Below are positions 33,502-42,966 of a stretch of DNA of 64,000 nucleotides, one piece after another. Position 1 is the first letter of the stretch, and every line of letters begins with the position of its first letter. Location: NCBI GenBank assembly GCA_030645495.1, contig JAUSLV010000027.1, positions 89,853 to 153,852 on the forward strand, in the 5' to 3' direction. Origin of the DNA: Actinomycetota bacterium (lineage in GTDB: Bacteria; Actinomycetota; Acidimicrobiia; Acidimicrobiales; Ilumatobacteraceae). A program made the translations under genes and the position numbers. The notes beneath the pieces were generated by a model that had not been told where the DNA came from, did no database searches, and saw only the letters and a list, made by a program, of their open reading frames with translations.

Positions 33502-33510
33502 CGTCACCCC

Positions 33511-34764
33511 ATGCAGATCTTGTCGGCGAACGATCGCGACCGGAAGGCGGCGATGCAGCGGATGAAGCGCCTCGCGCTGGCGCTGCTGGGGTTCGTGACG
33601 GTCGTGTTCCTGCTGGCCCGATGGCAAGAGCCGCACCACTCGTGGCTGGCGTACGTGGGCGCCTTCGCCGAGGCGGCGATGGTGGGCGCGCTGGCCGACT
33701 GGTTCGCGGTCACCGCCCTGTTCCGCTACCCGATGGGGCTGCCGATCCCGCACACGGCGATCATCGCCCACCGCAAGGACCAGATCGGCGAGTCGCTGGG
33801 CGACTTCGTGCAGGAGAACTTCCTCACCCGCGAGGTGGTGAACGACCGCCTCGCGCAGGCCCATGTGGGCCAACGTTTGGGCACCTGGCTCAGCGAGCCG
33901 GCCAACGCGGTGCGCGCCGGCGAGGCCGTGGCCGACACCCTGCGCGGCAGCCTGGAAGTGCTCGACGACAGCGACGTCAGCAGCGCGTTGCAGGGCATGA
34001 TCGAGCGCAAGATCGAGGCAACGCCCGTGGCTCCGCTGATCGGGCGGGCGATCGACGTTGCCATGGAGGGCGACCACCACCAGCGGCTGCTCGACGCCGT
34101 GCTCGAAGGCCTGGCCCACTTCCTCGACGACAACCGCACCACGTTCCGCTCGCGCCTCGAGAGCGAGTCGCCGTGGTGGGTGCCCGAGCCGATCGACAAC
34201 CGCATCTTCGACAAGATCTACTCGGCGGTGCATCGCTTCCTCGACGATGTGGGCGGCGACAGCCGTCACGAGGTGCGCCAGGCCATCGAACGGCAGGTGG
34301 TGGGGTTCACCGACCGCCTGCGCAACGACCCAGTGTTGCTGGCCAAGGGCGAGGAGCTGAAGCACGAATTGCTCGCCCACCGCGACGTGCGCGCCTGGCT
34401 GGATTCGCTGTGGGGTGAGGTGAAGCGCACCACGCTCGTGGCCACCGACGACCCCACCAGCGAACTGCGCCAGCGCATCGAGCGCTCACTCGTGGGCCTT
34501 GGGCAGAGGTTGCGCGACGACGCCGAACTGCAGCAGAAGATGGACGACTGGGTGCAGCGCGCCGTCGGCTACGTAGTGGACCACTACCGCGGCGAGGTGG
34601 CCGACATCATCAGCTCCACCGTCGCCAAGTGGGACGGCAAGGCCACCGCCGACCGGCTGGAGCTGCAGGTCGGGCGCGACCTCCAGTTCATCCGCATCAA
34701 CGGCACGCTGGTGGGTGGCCTGGCCGGCCTGGTGATCTTCACCCTCAGCCGCCTGGTGTTCTAG
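33511..34764 (+). CDS. DUF445 family membrane protein
   Basis: 417 residues. Two membrane segments at the N-terminus (LALALLGFVTVVFLLARW and WLAYVGAFAEAAMVGALADW, followed by the family phrase FAVTALFRYPMGLPIPHTAI) and one at the very C-terminus (GTLVGGLAGLVIFTLSRLVF). Between them are about 300 residues of charged helices, presumably cytoplasmic. This is DUF445, widespread and biochemically unassigned. It starts 10 bp after the ClC gene, so the two are probably co-transcribed. Confidence 0.88.
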   Translation: MQILSANDRDRKAAMQRMKRLALALLGFVTVVFLLARWQEPHHSWLAYVGAFAEAAMVGALADWFAVTALFRYPMGLPIPHTAIIAHRKDQIGESLGDFVQENFLTREVVNDRLAQAHVGQRLGTWLSEPANAVRAGEAVADTLRGSLEVLDDSDVSSALQGMIERKIEATPVAPLIGRAIDVAMEGDHHQRLLDAVLEGLAHFLDDNRTTFRSRLESESPWWVPEPIDNRIFDKIYSAVHRFLDDVGGDSRHEVRQAIERQVVGFTDRLRNDPVLLAKGEELKHELLAHRDVRAWLDSLWGEVKRTTLVATDDPTSELRQRIERSLVGLGQRLRDDAELQQKMDDWVQRAVGYVVDHYRGEVADIISSTVAKWDGKATADRLELQVGRDLQFIRINGTLVGGLAGLVIFTLSRLVF

Positions 34765-34787
34765 CGGGGCCCCGACCCCACCGAGCC

Positions 34788-35024
34788 TCAGCGCTCGATT
34801 GGTGGCATGATCGGACCTTGCACCCGACCACCCATTGCTGATGCTGCGGCAATGCCCGACCGCTTGAGAAACCGTTGGGCGGCGCCATCGCCAGGTGCAG
34901 GCTCGGCGCATCCGGCGTGTACGCCGTGGTCACCGACCATCACCACGTCATCGCCGTCGCGAAGCGAAGTACCGCAGAGGCGGCACAACCGCTCGTCGGT
35001 CGAAGCACCTTCCGCACTGCTCAT
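34788..35024 (-). CDS. Small zinc-finger-like protein
   Basis: 78 residues. One candidate metal site is visible: CRLCG, then 17 residues later HAGC (C-x2-C...H-x2-C). The C-terminal half is glycine/alanine-rich with no clear fold. It is convergent with DUF445 and lies downstream of the methyltransferase on the same strand. Unknown role; the cysteine spacing is the only real support. Confidence 0.6.
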   Translation of the reverse strand: MSSAEGASTDERLCRLCGTSLRDGDDVVMVGDHGVHAGCAEPAPGDGAAQRFLKRSGIAAASAMGGRVQGPIMPPIER

Positions 35025-35075
35025 ACCCGCACAGTAGCTGAGCTGGGACCATTCCTTCCCAGAGGCCGACGCGCG

Positions 35076-36461
35076 TCAGCGGCCAGCGGCCTTCAACGCC
35101 GCGATCGCGTCGTCGGCCAGCAGGTCGACCACCACCGCGACCGGTTGCTTCGGGCCGGTGACGGCCTTCAGCGCGGCGCCACCCGACGCGGCAGCGGGCA
35201 GGCCGGTGGTGAGCACGCCGTAGCGCGCACCAGGGTCGACCGAGTGCACGACGGCGCCCTTGGCGATGGCCCGCCACAACAGCTCGGCGCGCTGCGCGCC
35301 CGGCCGGTTGGAGGTGCGCCCGCCCACCACCTCGAACCACCAGCGGCGGCCCTTGCGATCCAGCGCCGACAGTGTGGGCTGCACGCCCTGCACCACCTTG
35401 GCCTTATCCGTGACGGCGGTGAACCCGGCGTCGGTCAGGGCGCGACGAGCCAGCTCCTTCGCCGCCCATCCACCGACCAGCGGCTCGGTGACGCGCCCGT
35501 CGCCGGCAGCCAGGTGCACCTGGGGCAGCACGTGCTCACGAGCGACGCGGGCACTCGCTGCGGCCGCGTAGCCGGCGTCGGTGTCGTAGCCGATGAAGTG
35601 GCGGCCGGTGCGCTTCGCCGCGACCGCAGTGGTGCCCGAACCCATGAACGGATCGAGCACCAGCTCGCCTTCGTACGTGTTCATGTGGATCAGCCGCTCG
35701 GGCAACGCGATCGGGAACGGCGCCGGGTGGCCCACACGGGCCGCACTCTCCGGCGGAATCTCCCACACATCCACCGTGGCTTCCATGAACTCGTCGCGGC
35801 TCATCGTGCTGACCGACGGCAGCCCCCGACGAGCCCGCTCGCGCACGTCGATGGCGCGATCGAAGCGGCCATTCGAGGCGATGATCACCCGCTCGCTGAG
35901 GTCGCGCAGCACGGGGTTGGCCGGGCGCTGGAAGCTGCCCCACGCGCAGTTGCCCGCGGCGCCGCGCTGCTTCACCCACACGATCTCGCCGCGCAGCAAC
36001 AGCAGCAGTTCGTCCTGCAGGATCGTGGTGACATCGGCGGCCAGTGAACGGTAAGGGCGGCGGCCGAGGTTGGCCACGTTCACCGCGATACGCCCGCCGG
36101 GTTGCAGCACGCGCACGCACTCGGCGAACACGTCGCGCAGCATCAGCAGGTAGTCGACATAGTTGGCCGGGATGTGCCCCTCGCCCAAGGCCTCTTCGTA
36201 CGCCTTGCCGGCGTAGTAGGGCGGCGATGTCACCACCAGGGCCACCGAGTTGTCGGCCACGTCGCTCATGTCGCGGGCATCGCCGACGATGATCCGGTCG
36301 AGCACCTTCGGTGTCGCGATCGTGTCGTCGGTGCTCACCTCCGGCGCGTGGAAGCGCTCGTAGAACGGCGACGAGTCGTGCCCCTCACGCTTGCCCACGC
36401 CGAACGCCGACGTGCGCGTTCCACCCTTGCGCGGCTTGCCCTTCGGAGCATCAGGCGCCAT
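35076..36461 (-). CDS. DNA methyltransferase (N4/N6 type) with extra C-terminal domain
   Basis: 461 residues from ATG 36,461, which overlaps the SDR stop. Motif IV TSPPY at 78-82 comes before the AdoMet motif DPFMGSGTT at 270-278, the beta-class order; TSPPY is common to N4-cytosine and some N6-adenine enzymes. Residues from about 330 are not part of the methylase core: WAAKELARRALTDAGF, then LDRKGRRWWFEVVGG and AELLWRAIAKGAVV, a shape recalling PD-(D/E)xK nucleases, though the Lys position is Val. No restriction endonuclease gene is adjacent, so it looks like a solitary methylase. Confidence 0.88.
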   Translation of the reverse strand: MAPDAPKGKPRKGGTRTSAFGVGKREGHDSSPFYERFHAPEVSTDDTIATPKVLDRIIVGDARDMSDVADNSVALVVTSPPYYAGKAYEEALGEGHIPANYVDYLLMLRDVFAECVRVLQPGGRIAVNVANLGRRPYRSLAADVTTILQDELLLLLRGEIVWVKQRGAAGNCAWGSFQRPANPVLRDLSERVIIASNGRFDRAIDVRERARRGLPSVSTMSRDEFMEATVDVWEIPPESAARVGHPAPFPIALPERLIHMNTYEGELVLDPFMGSGTTAVAAKRTGRHFIGYDTDAGYAAAASARVAREHVLPQVHLAAGDGRVTEPLVGGWAAKELARRALTDAGFTAVTDKAKVVQGVQPTLSALDRKGRRWWFEVVGGRTSNRPGAQRAELLWRAIAKGAVVHSVDPGARYGVLTTGLPAAASGGAALKAVTGPKQPVAVVVDLLADDAIAALKAAGR

Positions 36462-37288
36462 CAGGCGGGGTTCTCCTGCGCGGCGGCGCGCATCATCCGC
36501 TCGACGGGCAACTGGCGCATGTCCTCGTGGGTAAGGATCCAGAACCGCTCCTCGTGGATCGCGGCCACCACTTCGTCGGCCACGATCGAGGGGTCGATGC
36601 CGCCCTCCACACCGTCGCGCAAGAACCCGTCGATCATCTGCCGGAACGGGTCGGTGGTGGGTGCCGGTTCGTCGCCGTGACGGTCGAGCCACGGCTGGTT
36701 GTCGGCCAAACCGGTCTTCACGAACCCGGGGCACAGCGCGCTCACACGCACGGGTGAACCCCCTGCCTTCAGTTCGATGAACAAGCCCTCACTGAGCGCG
36801 ACCACTGCCGACTTGGTGACGTTGTACGGCGCGGCGCCGGGCAGAGCCATCAGGCCGGCCATCGAGGCGGTGTTGACGATGTGCCCCTCACCCTGCGCCT
36901 GCATGATCGGCAGGAACGCGCGGATCCCGTGGATCACGCCATACAGGTTGACGCCGACGACCCATTCCCACGTGCTCATCGGGCCGGTCCAAGGATCGCC
37001 CTTGCCCACCACACCCGCGTTGTTGCACAGCACGTGCGCGGCGCCGAACCGTTCCAGCGCGGCCTCGGCCAAGGCCTGCACACTGGCCTCGTGCGACGTG
37101 TCGCACACCACTGGCAGCACCTGCGTACCCCGTTCGCTCAACTCGGCCTCGACCGCACGCATGCGCGCCTCGTCGAGGTCGGCGAGCACGACGTGCATGC
37201 CCTCGGCGGCGAACCGGTGCGCCAGCGCACACCCGATGCCATTGGCCCCGCCGGTGATCACGGCAACTTTCCCACGTAGATCCTGCAC
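36461..37288 (-). CDS. Short-chain dehydrogenase/reductase (SDR)
   Basis: 275 residues. It has the NAD(P) loop TGGANGIG, an acidic Asp at the end of strand 2 (VVLADLDEARM) favouring NAD, the NNAG motif CNNAGVVGKGD, catalytic Ser in VNTASMAG, and YNVTKSA with Tyr and Lys. A classical SDR oxidoreductase, substrate unknown. Its stop overlaps the methyltransferase start, although no functional tie is obvious. Confidence 0.92.
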   Translation of the reverse strand: MQDLRGKVAVITGGANGIGCALAHRFAAEGMHVVLADLDEARMRAVEAELSERGTQVLPVVCDTSHEASVQALAEAALERFGAAHVLCNNAGVVGKGDPWTGPMSTWEWVVGVNLYGVIHGIRAFLPIMQAQGEGHIVNTASMAGLMALPGAAPYNVTKSAVVALSEGLFIELKAGGSPVRVSALCPGFVKTGLADNQPWLDRHGDEPAPTTDPFRQMIDGFLRDGVEGGIDPSIVADEVVAAIHEERFWILTHEDMRQLPVERMMRAAAQENPA

Positions 37289-37347
37289 GCGGCCACGATA
37301 CGCGACCCCCGCGCACGGCCGCGCGATGCAGGGTCATCGACTATCCG

Positions 37348-37376
37348 TTGCCACAGAACTGTGGAAACGCTAGGTT
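37348..37376 (+). promoter_or_regulatory. Promoter with inverted repeat upstream of secreted-protein cluster
   Basis: TTGCCA (37,348-37,353) and TAGGTT (37,371-37,376) are separated by 17 bp, a good actinobacterial sigma-70-type promoter. The inverted repeat CCACAGAACTGTGG (37,351-37,364) overlaps the -35 and spacer, a likely repressor site. The start codon of the first cluster gene is 57 bp downstream. Confidence 0.6.
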
Positions 37377-37432
37377 TAGTGCAGTTCGGCCGAACGGGGC
37401 CGACACCTTCTGGTCAAGGGCGGACAGGCACC

Positions 37433-37954
37433 ATGAAACTTCTTCGGGCATTCGCAGGCGCGCTAGCAGCCATAGGGCTGGCAGCGACCGTCGTTCCCAG
37501 CTCCACCTCAGCTGGCCAGCTGGGCGTGTACTCGTACCAGACGATCTCGATGAGCACTCGATCCGTCTACTTCCTCTCCGACATCAACAGCCCCTGCATC
37601 GCATGCTTCAAGCAGACGTATCAGTTCAGAACCGGTACTGCGGGCATCTACACGAAGTCGACCACAGTGCCGTACCTGCCCATCGCGGTCACTACCTCCG
37701 GCGTACGCCCGAAGGCGAAGGCGGATGGCGTCAACGTCGCGGCGACCCTGAGCCAAGGTGGGGGCAGCGTGGGGGCGACCACCGGGGGCGGAACCTGCGA
37801 CGCGGGCCAGTTCCAGGCCAGCGGTAGCCAAGTTCGTGTGGTCATGTCGGGCACCTGGTGCTCCATCACGGGCTTCAATCTCTGGAACGGTCGGATCAGC
37901 GTCGTGGGCTACACCCAGTTCGGCTACACGTGGTACACGGTCACGGCCAGTTGA
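37433..37954 (+). CDS. Secreted protein, unknown family (cluster gene 1)
   Basis: 173 residues. A signal peptide (MKLLRAFAGALAAIGLAATV) is cleaved near SSTSAG. The mature protein of about 145 residues is rich in Tyr, Ser, Thr and Gly, with four cysteines (NSPCIACFKQ, GGTCDAGQ, SGTWCSITG) that could form two disulfides, a glycine-rich loop, and a beta-looking C-terminus GYTQFGYTWYTVTAS. No family recognised. The final TGA overlaps the next gene's TTG start, so it is translationally coupled to a lipoprotein. Could be a surface or toxin-like protein, but nothing proves it. Confidence 0.75.
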   Translation: MKLLRAFAGALAAIGLAATVVPSSTSAGQLGVYSYQTISMSTRSVYFLSDINSPCIACFKQTYQFRTGTAGIYTKSTTVPYLPIAVTTSGVRPKAKADGVNVAATLSQGGGSVGATTGGGTCDAGQFQASGSQVRVVMSGTWCSITGFNLWNGRISVVGYTQFGYTWYTVTAS

Positions 37955-39528
37955 CGTCGAACGACATCACGACCAGGCGGCGACCGACAGCCTGCGTCCT
38001 GGTGCTCGCCCTCTCGTTGGGCATGGTGACGTCCTGCACGGGCGGAGGCTCGGACACGGTCGATCGCTGGCAGGCCTCTCTCGCGCGACAGCTTGTCGAT
38101 GGCGCCGGTATCGGCGCGCAGCGCGAGGCGCTGGCCCTCATCGACGAGAGCGGCAAGGGCGGGAGCACGTACGTGGCCCTGCAAGTGGCCCATACCCTGG
38201 CGCTGATCGGCGAGGCCGACGTCGCAAAGACTGTGGTGGAGAAGTGGCTCAAGCCCGGCATCCCACGACTGCTGGCCAGCGGGGGCTTTCCGCCAGAGTA
38301 CGTCGCGCTGGAACTTCTCGGGGCTGACCAGTCGCTCCATGTGCTGACGACCGGGCAGCGACAGGAGATCGCTCGATCGCTCACCAGTAGGTGGAACTCG
38401 GACACGAGCAACGCGCCGGGGTCGATCGACAACATCGTCAGCTGGGCAGTCGACCAACAAGTCGCACGACTCCTTGCGCCCGACGCCACGGTGCAAGCAG
38501 CGGTCGACTCATGGACCGCTCGACACCCGGTCACTTGCACTGCCGGCGAGATCGAGGCCACCACGGCCTATCCGGTGGCAATGCTCATCGGCCGGGCCTC
38601 CGGATGCGACGCCACCACCATTCGCGCCCGCCTCGCCGACTGGCTGAGCCGGTTGCAGACCATTGACGACAGTTCCGGGTGGTACGCCGACTCGTGCGCG
38701 CTCGTCGAGGTGCTCTCCATCGCCGCCGCCGCTGACGACACGGCGGTCGACCGTCCCGCGGTCGAACTGCTGGTTCTACGCGCGGCGCGCGAGTTCTCGC
38801 TCACCGGGAGCGCCGACCCAGACGTGTGTTCGTCCGTGCTGAGCAGAGCCGCTGCGCAATTGGGCCTCACCATCAGTCTCGACCCGGCCGTGGTCCGGCT
38901 TCTCACTCTCGCTGGCGAGGCGGGCGCCTTCCCCCGGTTCGTCGAACTCTCCACCGGCCAGGTCGCGGCCTTGGCGACCGTACTCGACGTCGAGGCGCCA
39001 GATGCTGCACAACTCGCAGCCCGATACGCCGCGGTCGACCGGCCGACGCCGGCACTGCTGTCGTTCGCTGCCGGGCAGACCCCTGCGGCTGCAGGGACAC
39101 TCGGCCCGCTCGACTACTACCTGCTCGCAGCCGACCACCCGCAATGGGCGTGCGCACAGCGACAGACAGCACGGCCCGAGGCCGGAGTGGACCCCGACAC
39201 CAAGGGCTTGGTCGCGCTTGCGAACCGTCTCGTCGCCAAAGCCTGCGGCACCAGCGATCCCGAAGCGGCGACGGCGATCGCGGACGCACGGCAACGGCTG
39301 GGCGCCAACAACACCGACAGGTCGCCGCTCGCGGTCATGACCGACGTGTCCGCCCTCTGCGAGCTCGACGGCAGCCAGCAGGCACGCAATACCGGGAAGA
39401 CTGCGGCACGAGGCTTTCTCGATCAGGTGAAGCCGATGTTGCGCGACCCAGCGTTCGACACGTTCTCGATCAACGACACCGTGGCCATCGCTCGCCTCGC
39501 CGACCTGGTCGCGACCGCATGCGCCTGA
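37951..39528 (+). CDS. Lipoprotein, helical, unknown family (cluster gene 2)
   Basis: 525 residues from TTG 37,951 (GTG 37,930 is an alternative). Signal and lipobox read LVLALSLGMVTSC. The mature part is helix-rich with eight further cysteines. Segments such as YVALQVAHTLALIGE and GWYADSCALVEVLSIAAA loosely recall alpha-alpha toroid proteins (terpene cyclase-like fold), but no catalytic motif is seen. It should be anchored on the outer membrane face. It overlaps the next lipoprotein gene by 10 nt. The function of the trio is unknown. Confidence 0.75.
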   Translation: MTSNDITTRRRPTACVLVLALSLGMVTSCTGGGSDTVDRWQASLARQLVDGAGIGAQREALALIDESGKGGSTYVALQVAHTLALIGEADVAKTVVEKWLKPGIPRLLASGGFPPEYVALELLGADQSLHVLTTGQRQEIARSLTSRWNSDTSNAPGSIDNIVSWAVDQQVARLLAPDATVQAAVDSWTARHPVTCTAGEIEATTAYPVAMLIGRASGCDATTIRARLADWLSRLQTIDDSSGWYADSCALVEVLSIAAAADDTAVDRPAVELLVLRAAREFSLTGSADPDVCSSVLSRAAAQLGLTISLDPAVVRLLTLAGEAGAFPRFVELSTGQVAALATVLDVEAPDAAQLAARYAAVDRPTPALLSFAAGQTPAAAGTLGPLDYYLLAADHPQWACAQRQTARPEAGVDPDTKGLVALANRLVAKACGTSDPEAATAIADARQRLGANNTDRSPLAVMTDVSALCELDGSQQARNTGKTAARGFLDQVKPMLRDPAFDTFSINDTVAIARLADLVATACA

Positions 39529-40385
39529 GAACGGCCCGGCGTGGCGCCGCCGCAGGCGCGCTGGCTGTGATGGCGCTCGTGAACATCGGTTGCGGGTCCG
39601 ACACGGCTCGCGCCGAACGTCCCCACTCCCTGGCGGACCTGCGGTTGTTCTTCGACGCCAAAGCCCGTGCCCTCGAGCTGCGCCGTGACGAGTTCATCAC
39701 AACCTGTATGGCGCAGCAGGGCTACCAATACGCCGACAACTGGACGGGTATCGCGATGGACGCGAGCGCCACACCCGAAATGTACGGGTACGTCGACCGG
39801 CTACGCGCTGCACTGGCCGCGCTCGCCGCGCCCACACCCACCGTCCCACCGCCGGCGGGCAACCCCGGCGCCTACAACCTCGCCCTGACGGGCGCCGCAG
39901 ATGGCTCAGGAACCGAAGGATGCACGGGCGAGGCGACGAGGAGGTTCGGGACCAACATCCTCGACGAGGAGACGATTGCGCGACTCAACTCGGCCACGGT
40001 CAACTTCGAGGCATCGCCCGGCTATACCGCAGCTCAGGGCAAGTGGGTCGCGTGCATGGCCGAGTTCGACCACTCCTACGTCTTCACCGATCCGGATGGC
40101 GTCGAGATCTACCTTGACACCCGGCTGCGCCGCCTGGCGACCGACCGTGGGTTCGGCGAAATCGGAACCGACGTCGTGAATTGGCTGCGAGCGCTGAGTC
40201 CCGATGCGGCGGCCGACGTGCTCGAGACCATGCATGACATCGAGGGTGAGGTGTGGAAGTCCGACCAGCCGTGCCGGACAACGTCAGGGATCAAGGAAGC
40301 GAGCGACGAACTGCTGGCGATCGAACTCGCAGAGATACCGGACGACTTCTTCGCGACGATCGAACCGGCGACGACCGACAGCTGA
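39519..40385 (+). CDS. Lipoprotein with paired CMA motifs (cluster gene 3)
   Basis: 288 residues from ATG 39,519. Lipobox LVNIGC ends the signal peptide. Two similar motifs are visible, TTCMAQQGYQY and VACMAEFDHSY, each in a helical context, plus two more Cys (TEGCTGEA and DQPCRTT). Cys-Met-x-x-x-Gly-Tyr phrases are frequent in uncharacterised actinobacterial lipoproteins. A proline/threonine linker separates the two halves. Last gene of the cluster; 105 bp follow before the OYE gene. Confidence 0.75.
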   Translation: MRLRTARRGAAAGALAVMALVNIGCGSDTARAERPHSLADLRLFFDAKARALELRRDEFITTCMAQQGYQYADNWTGIAMDASATPEMYGYVDRLRAALAALAAPTPTVPPPAGNPGAYNLALTGAADGSGTEGCTGEATRRFGTNILDEETIARLNSATVNFEASPGYTAAQGKWVACMAEFDHSYVFTDPDGVEIYLDTRLRRLATDRGFGEIGTDVVNWLRALSPDAAADVLETMHDIEGEVWKSDQPCRTTSGIKEASDELLAIELAEIPDDFFATIEPATTDS

Positions 40386-40490
40386 CGACCCAAGCTCACA
40401 TCGGATGCAGCGAGCCTCAACCGGAGAGGGTGTAGGTCGCGCGACCAGACAACTCAAGCCCAGACCCCGGTCTTCTGTAGATTCAACCCG

Positions 40491-42437
40491 ATGGCGTACC
40501 GCTACCTCTGGACGCCCCTGCAGTTGGGGCCGGTGACCACCCGCAACCGGATCGTGTTCAGCGCGCACCTCACCAACTACGCGCTCGACGGCAAGCCCAC
40601 CGAGCAGCACGCCGCCTACTACGGGGCACGCGCCGCCGGCGGTACTGGGCTGATCATCACCGAAGAGCACAGCACCCACCCCACCGACTGGCCGTACGAG
40701 AAGCTGATCCACGGCTTCCACCGCGACGTGATCCCTGGCTACAAGGCGATCACCGAGGCAGTGCACCGCCACCGTGTGCCCGTCTTCGCGCAGATCAACC
40801 ACAACGGCGGCCAGGCATCGTCGATGTACTCCCGGTTGCCCGTGTGGGCGCCCTCCGCCGTGGCCGACCCGTTGTTCCGTGAGGTACCCAAGGCCGTCAC
40901 CCACGCCGAGATCGACGAGATCGTGGCCGGCTACGCACTCGTGGCCGAACACTGCGCCGAGGGCGGCTTCGACGGCATCGAGCTGCAGTGCTCGCACAGC
41001 TCGATCGTGCGCGGTTTCCTCAGCCCGGCCACCAACTTCCGCACCGACCAGTACGGCGGCAGCATCGAGAACCGCTCCCGGCTGCTGGTGGAGATCGTGG
41101 CCGCGGTGCGCAAGGTGATCGGCAACCGGCTCGCGCTGGGCGTGCGCCTGTGCGGCGACGAACTGATCGAGGGCGGCACCACGATCGACGATGCGGTGCG
41201 CGTTGCCGAGATCGCCGAGGCGACCGGCCAGGTGGACTACATCAACACCTCCATCGGCGTGGCCACCAGCAGCCTGTTCATGATCGAAGCCAGCATGCAC
41301 ATTCCGCCCGGGTATGCGCTGTTCATCCCCTCTGCGTTCCGCAAGGCGGTCGACCTCCCGGTGGTGGGTGTGGGCCGGTTCAAGGACCCGTTGCAGGCCG
41401 AGCGGGCGCTGGCCGAGGGCCACTGCGACCTCGTGGGCATCGTGCGCGGCCAGATCGCCGACCCCGACTTCGCCGCCAAGGCCCGCGCCGGTGCCACCGA
41501 CGACATCCGCCTATGCCTGTCGTGCAACCAGGAGTGCGTTGGCCGGATGGGCCTCAACCGCTGGCTGGGCTGCATCGAGAACCCGCGCACCGGTCGCGAG
41601 AGCCAGGGCGTGGGCGCGGTGCGCATCACCAGCAAGCCGAAGCGCGTGATGGTGGTGGGTGCCGGCCCGGCGGGCATGCAGGCCGCGATCGCCGCCGCCC
41701 GCAACGGCCACATCGTCACCGTGTTCGAGAAGCAGGCCGTGCCCGGTGGGCAGGTGCGCCTCGCCGCCAGCGTGCCCAACCGCGCCGAGTTCGGCGACAT
41801 CGTGCGCAACCAGGTCACCGAGTGCCTGCGCCTGGGCGTGCAGTTCGAGTACGGAGTCGGTGTGTGGCCCGGCCTCATCGAGGAACGCAAGCCCGACCAC
41901 GTGATCGTGGCCACCGGCGCCGAACCCGCCCGCCCGTGGTGGGTGGCGGGCGACGCCAGCAATGTGGCCGACGTGCGCGAAGTGCTGAATGGCAGCGCCA
42001 CCCCGTTCGGCTCGGTGGTGGTGGTCGACGAGATCGGGTTCCACCACGCCACCTCGGTGGCCGAGCTGCTGGCCGACCGTGGCTGCCAGGTGGAGATCGT
42101 TACCCCCGGCATGGTGGTGGGCCAAGACCTGGGCATCACGCTCGACATGGAGAACTGGTGGATGCGCGCCCACGCGAAGGGCATCGTGCAATCCACCGAC
42201 CTGGTGCCGATGGGCTTCGCCGGCGGCGAACTCACCTTGCTGCACCACCCCACGGGCGCCAACCACACTCGCCACCCCGACTGGCTGGTGCTGGCCGTGC
42301 CCGGCAACCCGGTGGAATGGCTGTACAACGACCTGAAGGCGGCTGGCGTCAGCGTGGAGCGCGTCGGCGACTGTGTGGCCCCTCGTCGGGCACACGCGGC
42401 CGTCATCGACGGTGAACGCGCCGGCGCTGCGGTCTGA
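40491..42437 (+). CDS. FadH/OYE-family FMN-FAD-iron-sulfur oxidoreductase, mycofactocin-associated type
   Basis: 648 residues. Residues 1-350 form an Old-Yellow-Enzyme barrel (TRNRIVFSAHLTNY, FDGIELQCSHSSIVRGFLSP, VVGVGRFKDP). A 4Fe-4S site follows as CLSCNQECVGRMGLNRWLGC. Then come an FAD/NAD domain with VVGAGPAGMQAAIAAARNG and a second dinucleotide motif near SVVVVDEIGFHHA. The layout is that of 2,4-dienoyl-CoA reductase and trimethylamine dehydrogenase. The phrase around the iron-sulfur cluster closely matches, from memory, the mycofactocin-system OYE oxidoreductase family. No mycofactocin biosynthesis gene is present in the window. Confidence 0.88.
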   Translation: MAYRYLWTPLQLGPVTTRNRIVFSAHLTNYALDGKPTEQHAAYYGARAAGGTGLIITEEHSTHPTDWPYEKLIHGFHRDVIPGYKAITEAVHRHRVPVFAQINHNGGQASSMYSRLPVWAPSAVADPLFREVPKAVTHAEIDEIVAGYALVAEHCAEGGFDGIELQCSHSSIVRGFLSPATNFRTDQYGGSIENRSRLLVEIVAAVRKVIGNRLALGVRLCGDELIEGGTTIDDAVRVAEIAEATGQVDYINTSIGVATSSLFMIEASMHIPPGYALFIPSAFRKAVDLPVVGVGRFKDPLQAERALAEGHCDLVGIVRGQIADPDFAAKARAGATDDIRLCLSCNQECVGRMGLNRWLGCIENPRTGRESQGVGAVRITSKPKRVMVVGAGPAGMQAAIAAARNGHIVTVFEKQAVPGGQVRLAASVPNRAEFGDIVRNQVTECLRLGVQFEYGVGVWPGLIEERKPDHVIVATGAEPARPWWVAGDASNVADVREVLNGSATPFGSVVVVDEIGFHHATSVAELLADRGCQVEIVTPGMVVGQDLGITLDMENWWMRAHAKGIVQSTDLVPMGFAGGELTLLHHPTGANHTRHPDWLVLAVPGNPVEWLYNDLKAAGVSVERVGDCVAPRRAHAAVIDGERAGAAV

Positions 42438-42464
42438 ACCGCTCGCATCGGGCAGACTGAGGGC

Positions 42465-42956
42465 GTGAGCAGCCCAGTCGTCGCGGTGGTGATGGGGTCG
42501 GCCAGCGATTGGTCGACCATGAGCAAGGCGGTGGAGGTGCTCGCCGAGTTCGGCGTGCCCCACGAGACGCAGGTGTTGTCGGCGCACCGCATGCCCGACG
42601 AGATGTTCGCGTTCGCCGAAGCGGCTGGCCGGCGTGGCCTGCGCGCGATCATCGCCGGTGCCGGCGGCGCGGCCCACCTGCCGGGCATGCTGGCCGCCAA
42701 GACCATCGTGCCGGTGCTGGGCGTTCCCGTGCCCAGCCGCCACCTCGCCGGCCAGGACAGCCTCTACTCGATCGTGCAGATGCCCGCCGGCATTCCGGTG
42801 GCCACGTTCGCGATCGGCGAGGCCGGCGCCACCAACGCGGCGCTGTTCGCCGTGGCGCTGCTGGCGGCCACCGATCCGGCGCTGGCCGCGAAACTCGGCG
42901 AGTACCGCAGCGCTCGTCGCCACCAGGCCTCCACCAGCACCCTGCCCCCGGCATGA
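42465..42956 (+). CDS. purE: N5-carboxyaminoimidazole ribonucleotide mutase
   Basis: 163 residues from a GTG. The signature stretches are [23 protein letters not shown] with the catalytic His, and [14 protein letters not shown]. It converts N5-CAIR to CAIR in de novo purine synthesis, working after PurK. The PurK gene follows 10 bp downstream. Unusually the order is purE before purK on one transcript, separated from other pur genes. Confidence 0.97.
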   Translation: MSSPVVAVVMGSASDWSTMSKAVEVLAEFGVPHETQVLSAHRMPDEMFAFAEAAGRRGLRAIIAGAGGAAHLPGMLAAKTIVPVLGVPVPSRHLAGQDSLYSIVQMPAGIPVATFAIGEAGATNAALFAVALLAATDPALAAKLGEYRSARRHQASTSTLPPA

Positions 42957-42966
42957 GGGTGGCGGC

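Noticed and set aside
38080..39528. Terpene cyclase or thioester-type toroid enzyme
   Set aside because: Helical repeats hint at a toroid, but no DxDD, QW or thioester motif is visible.
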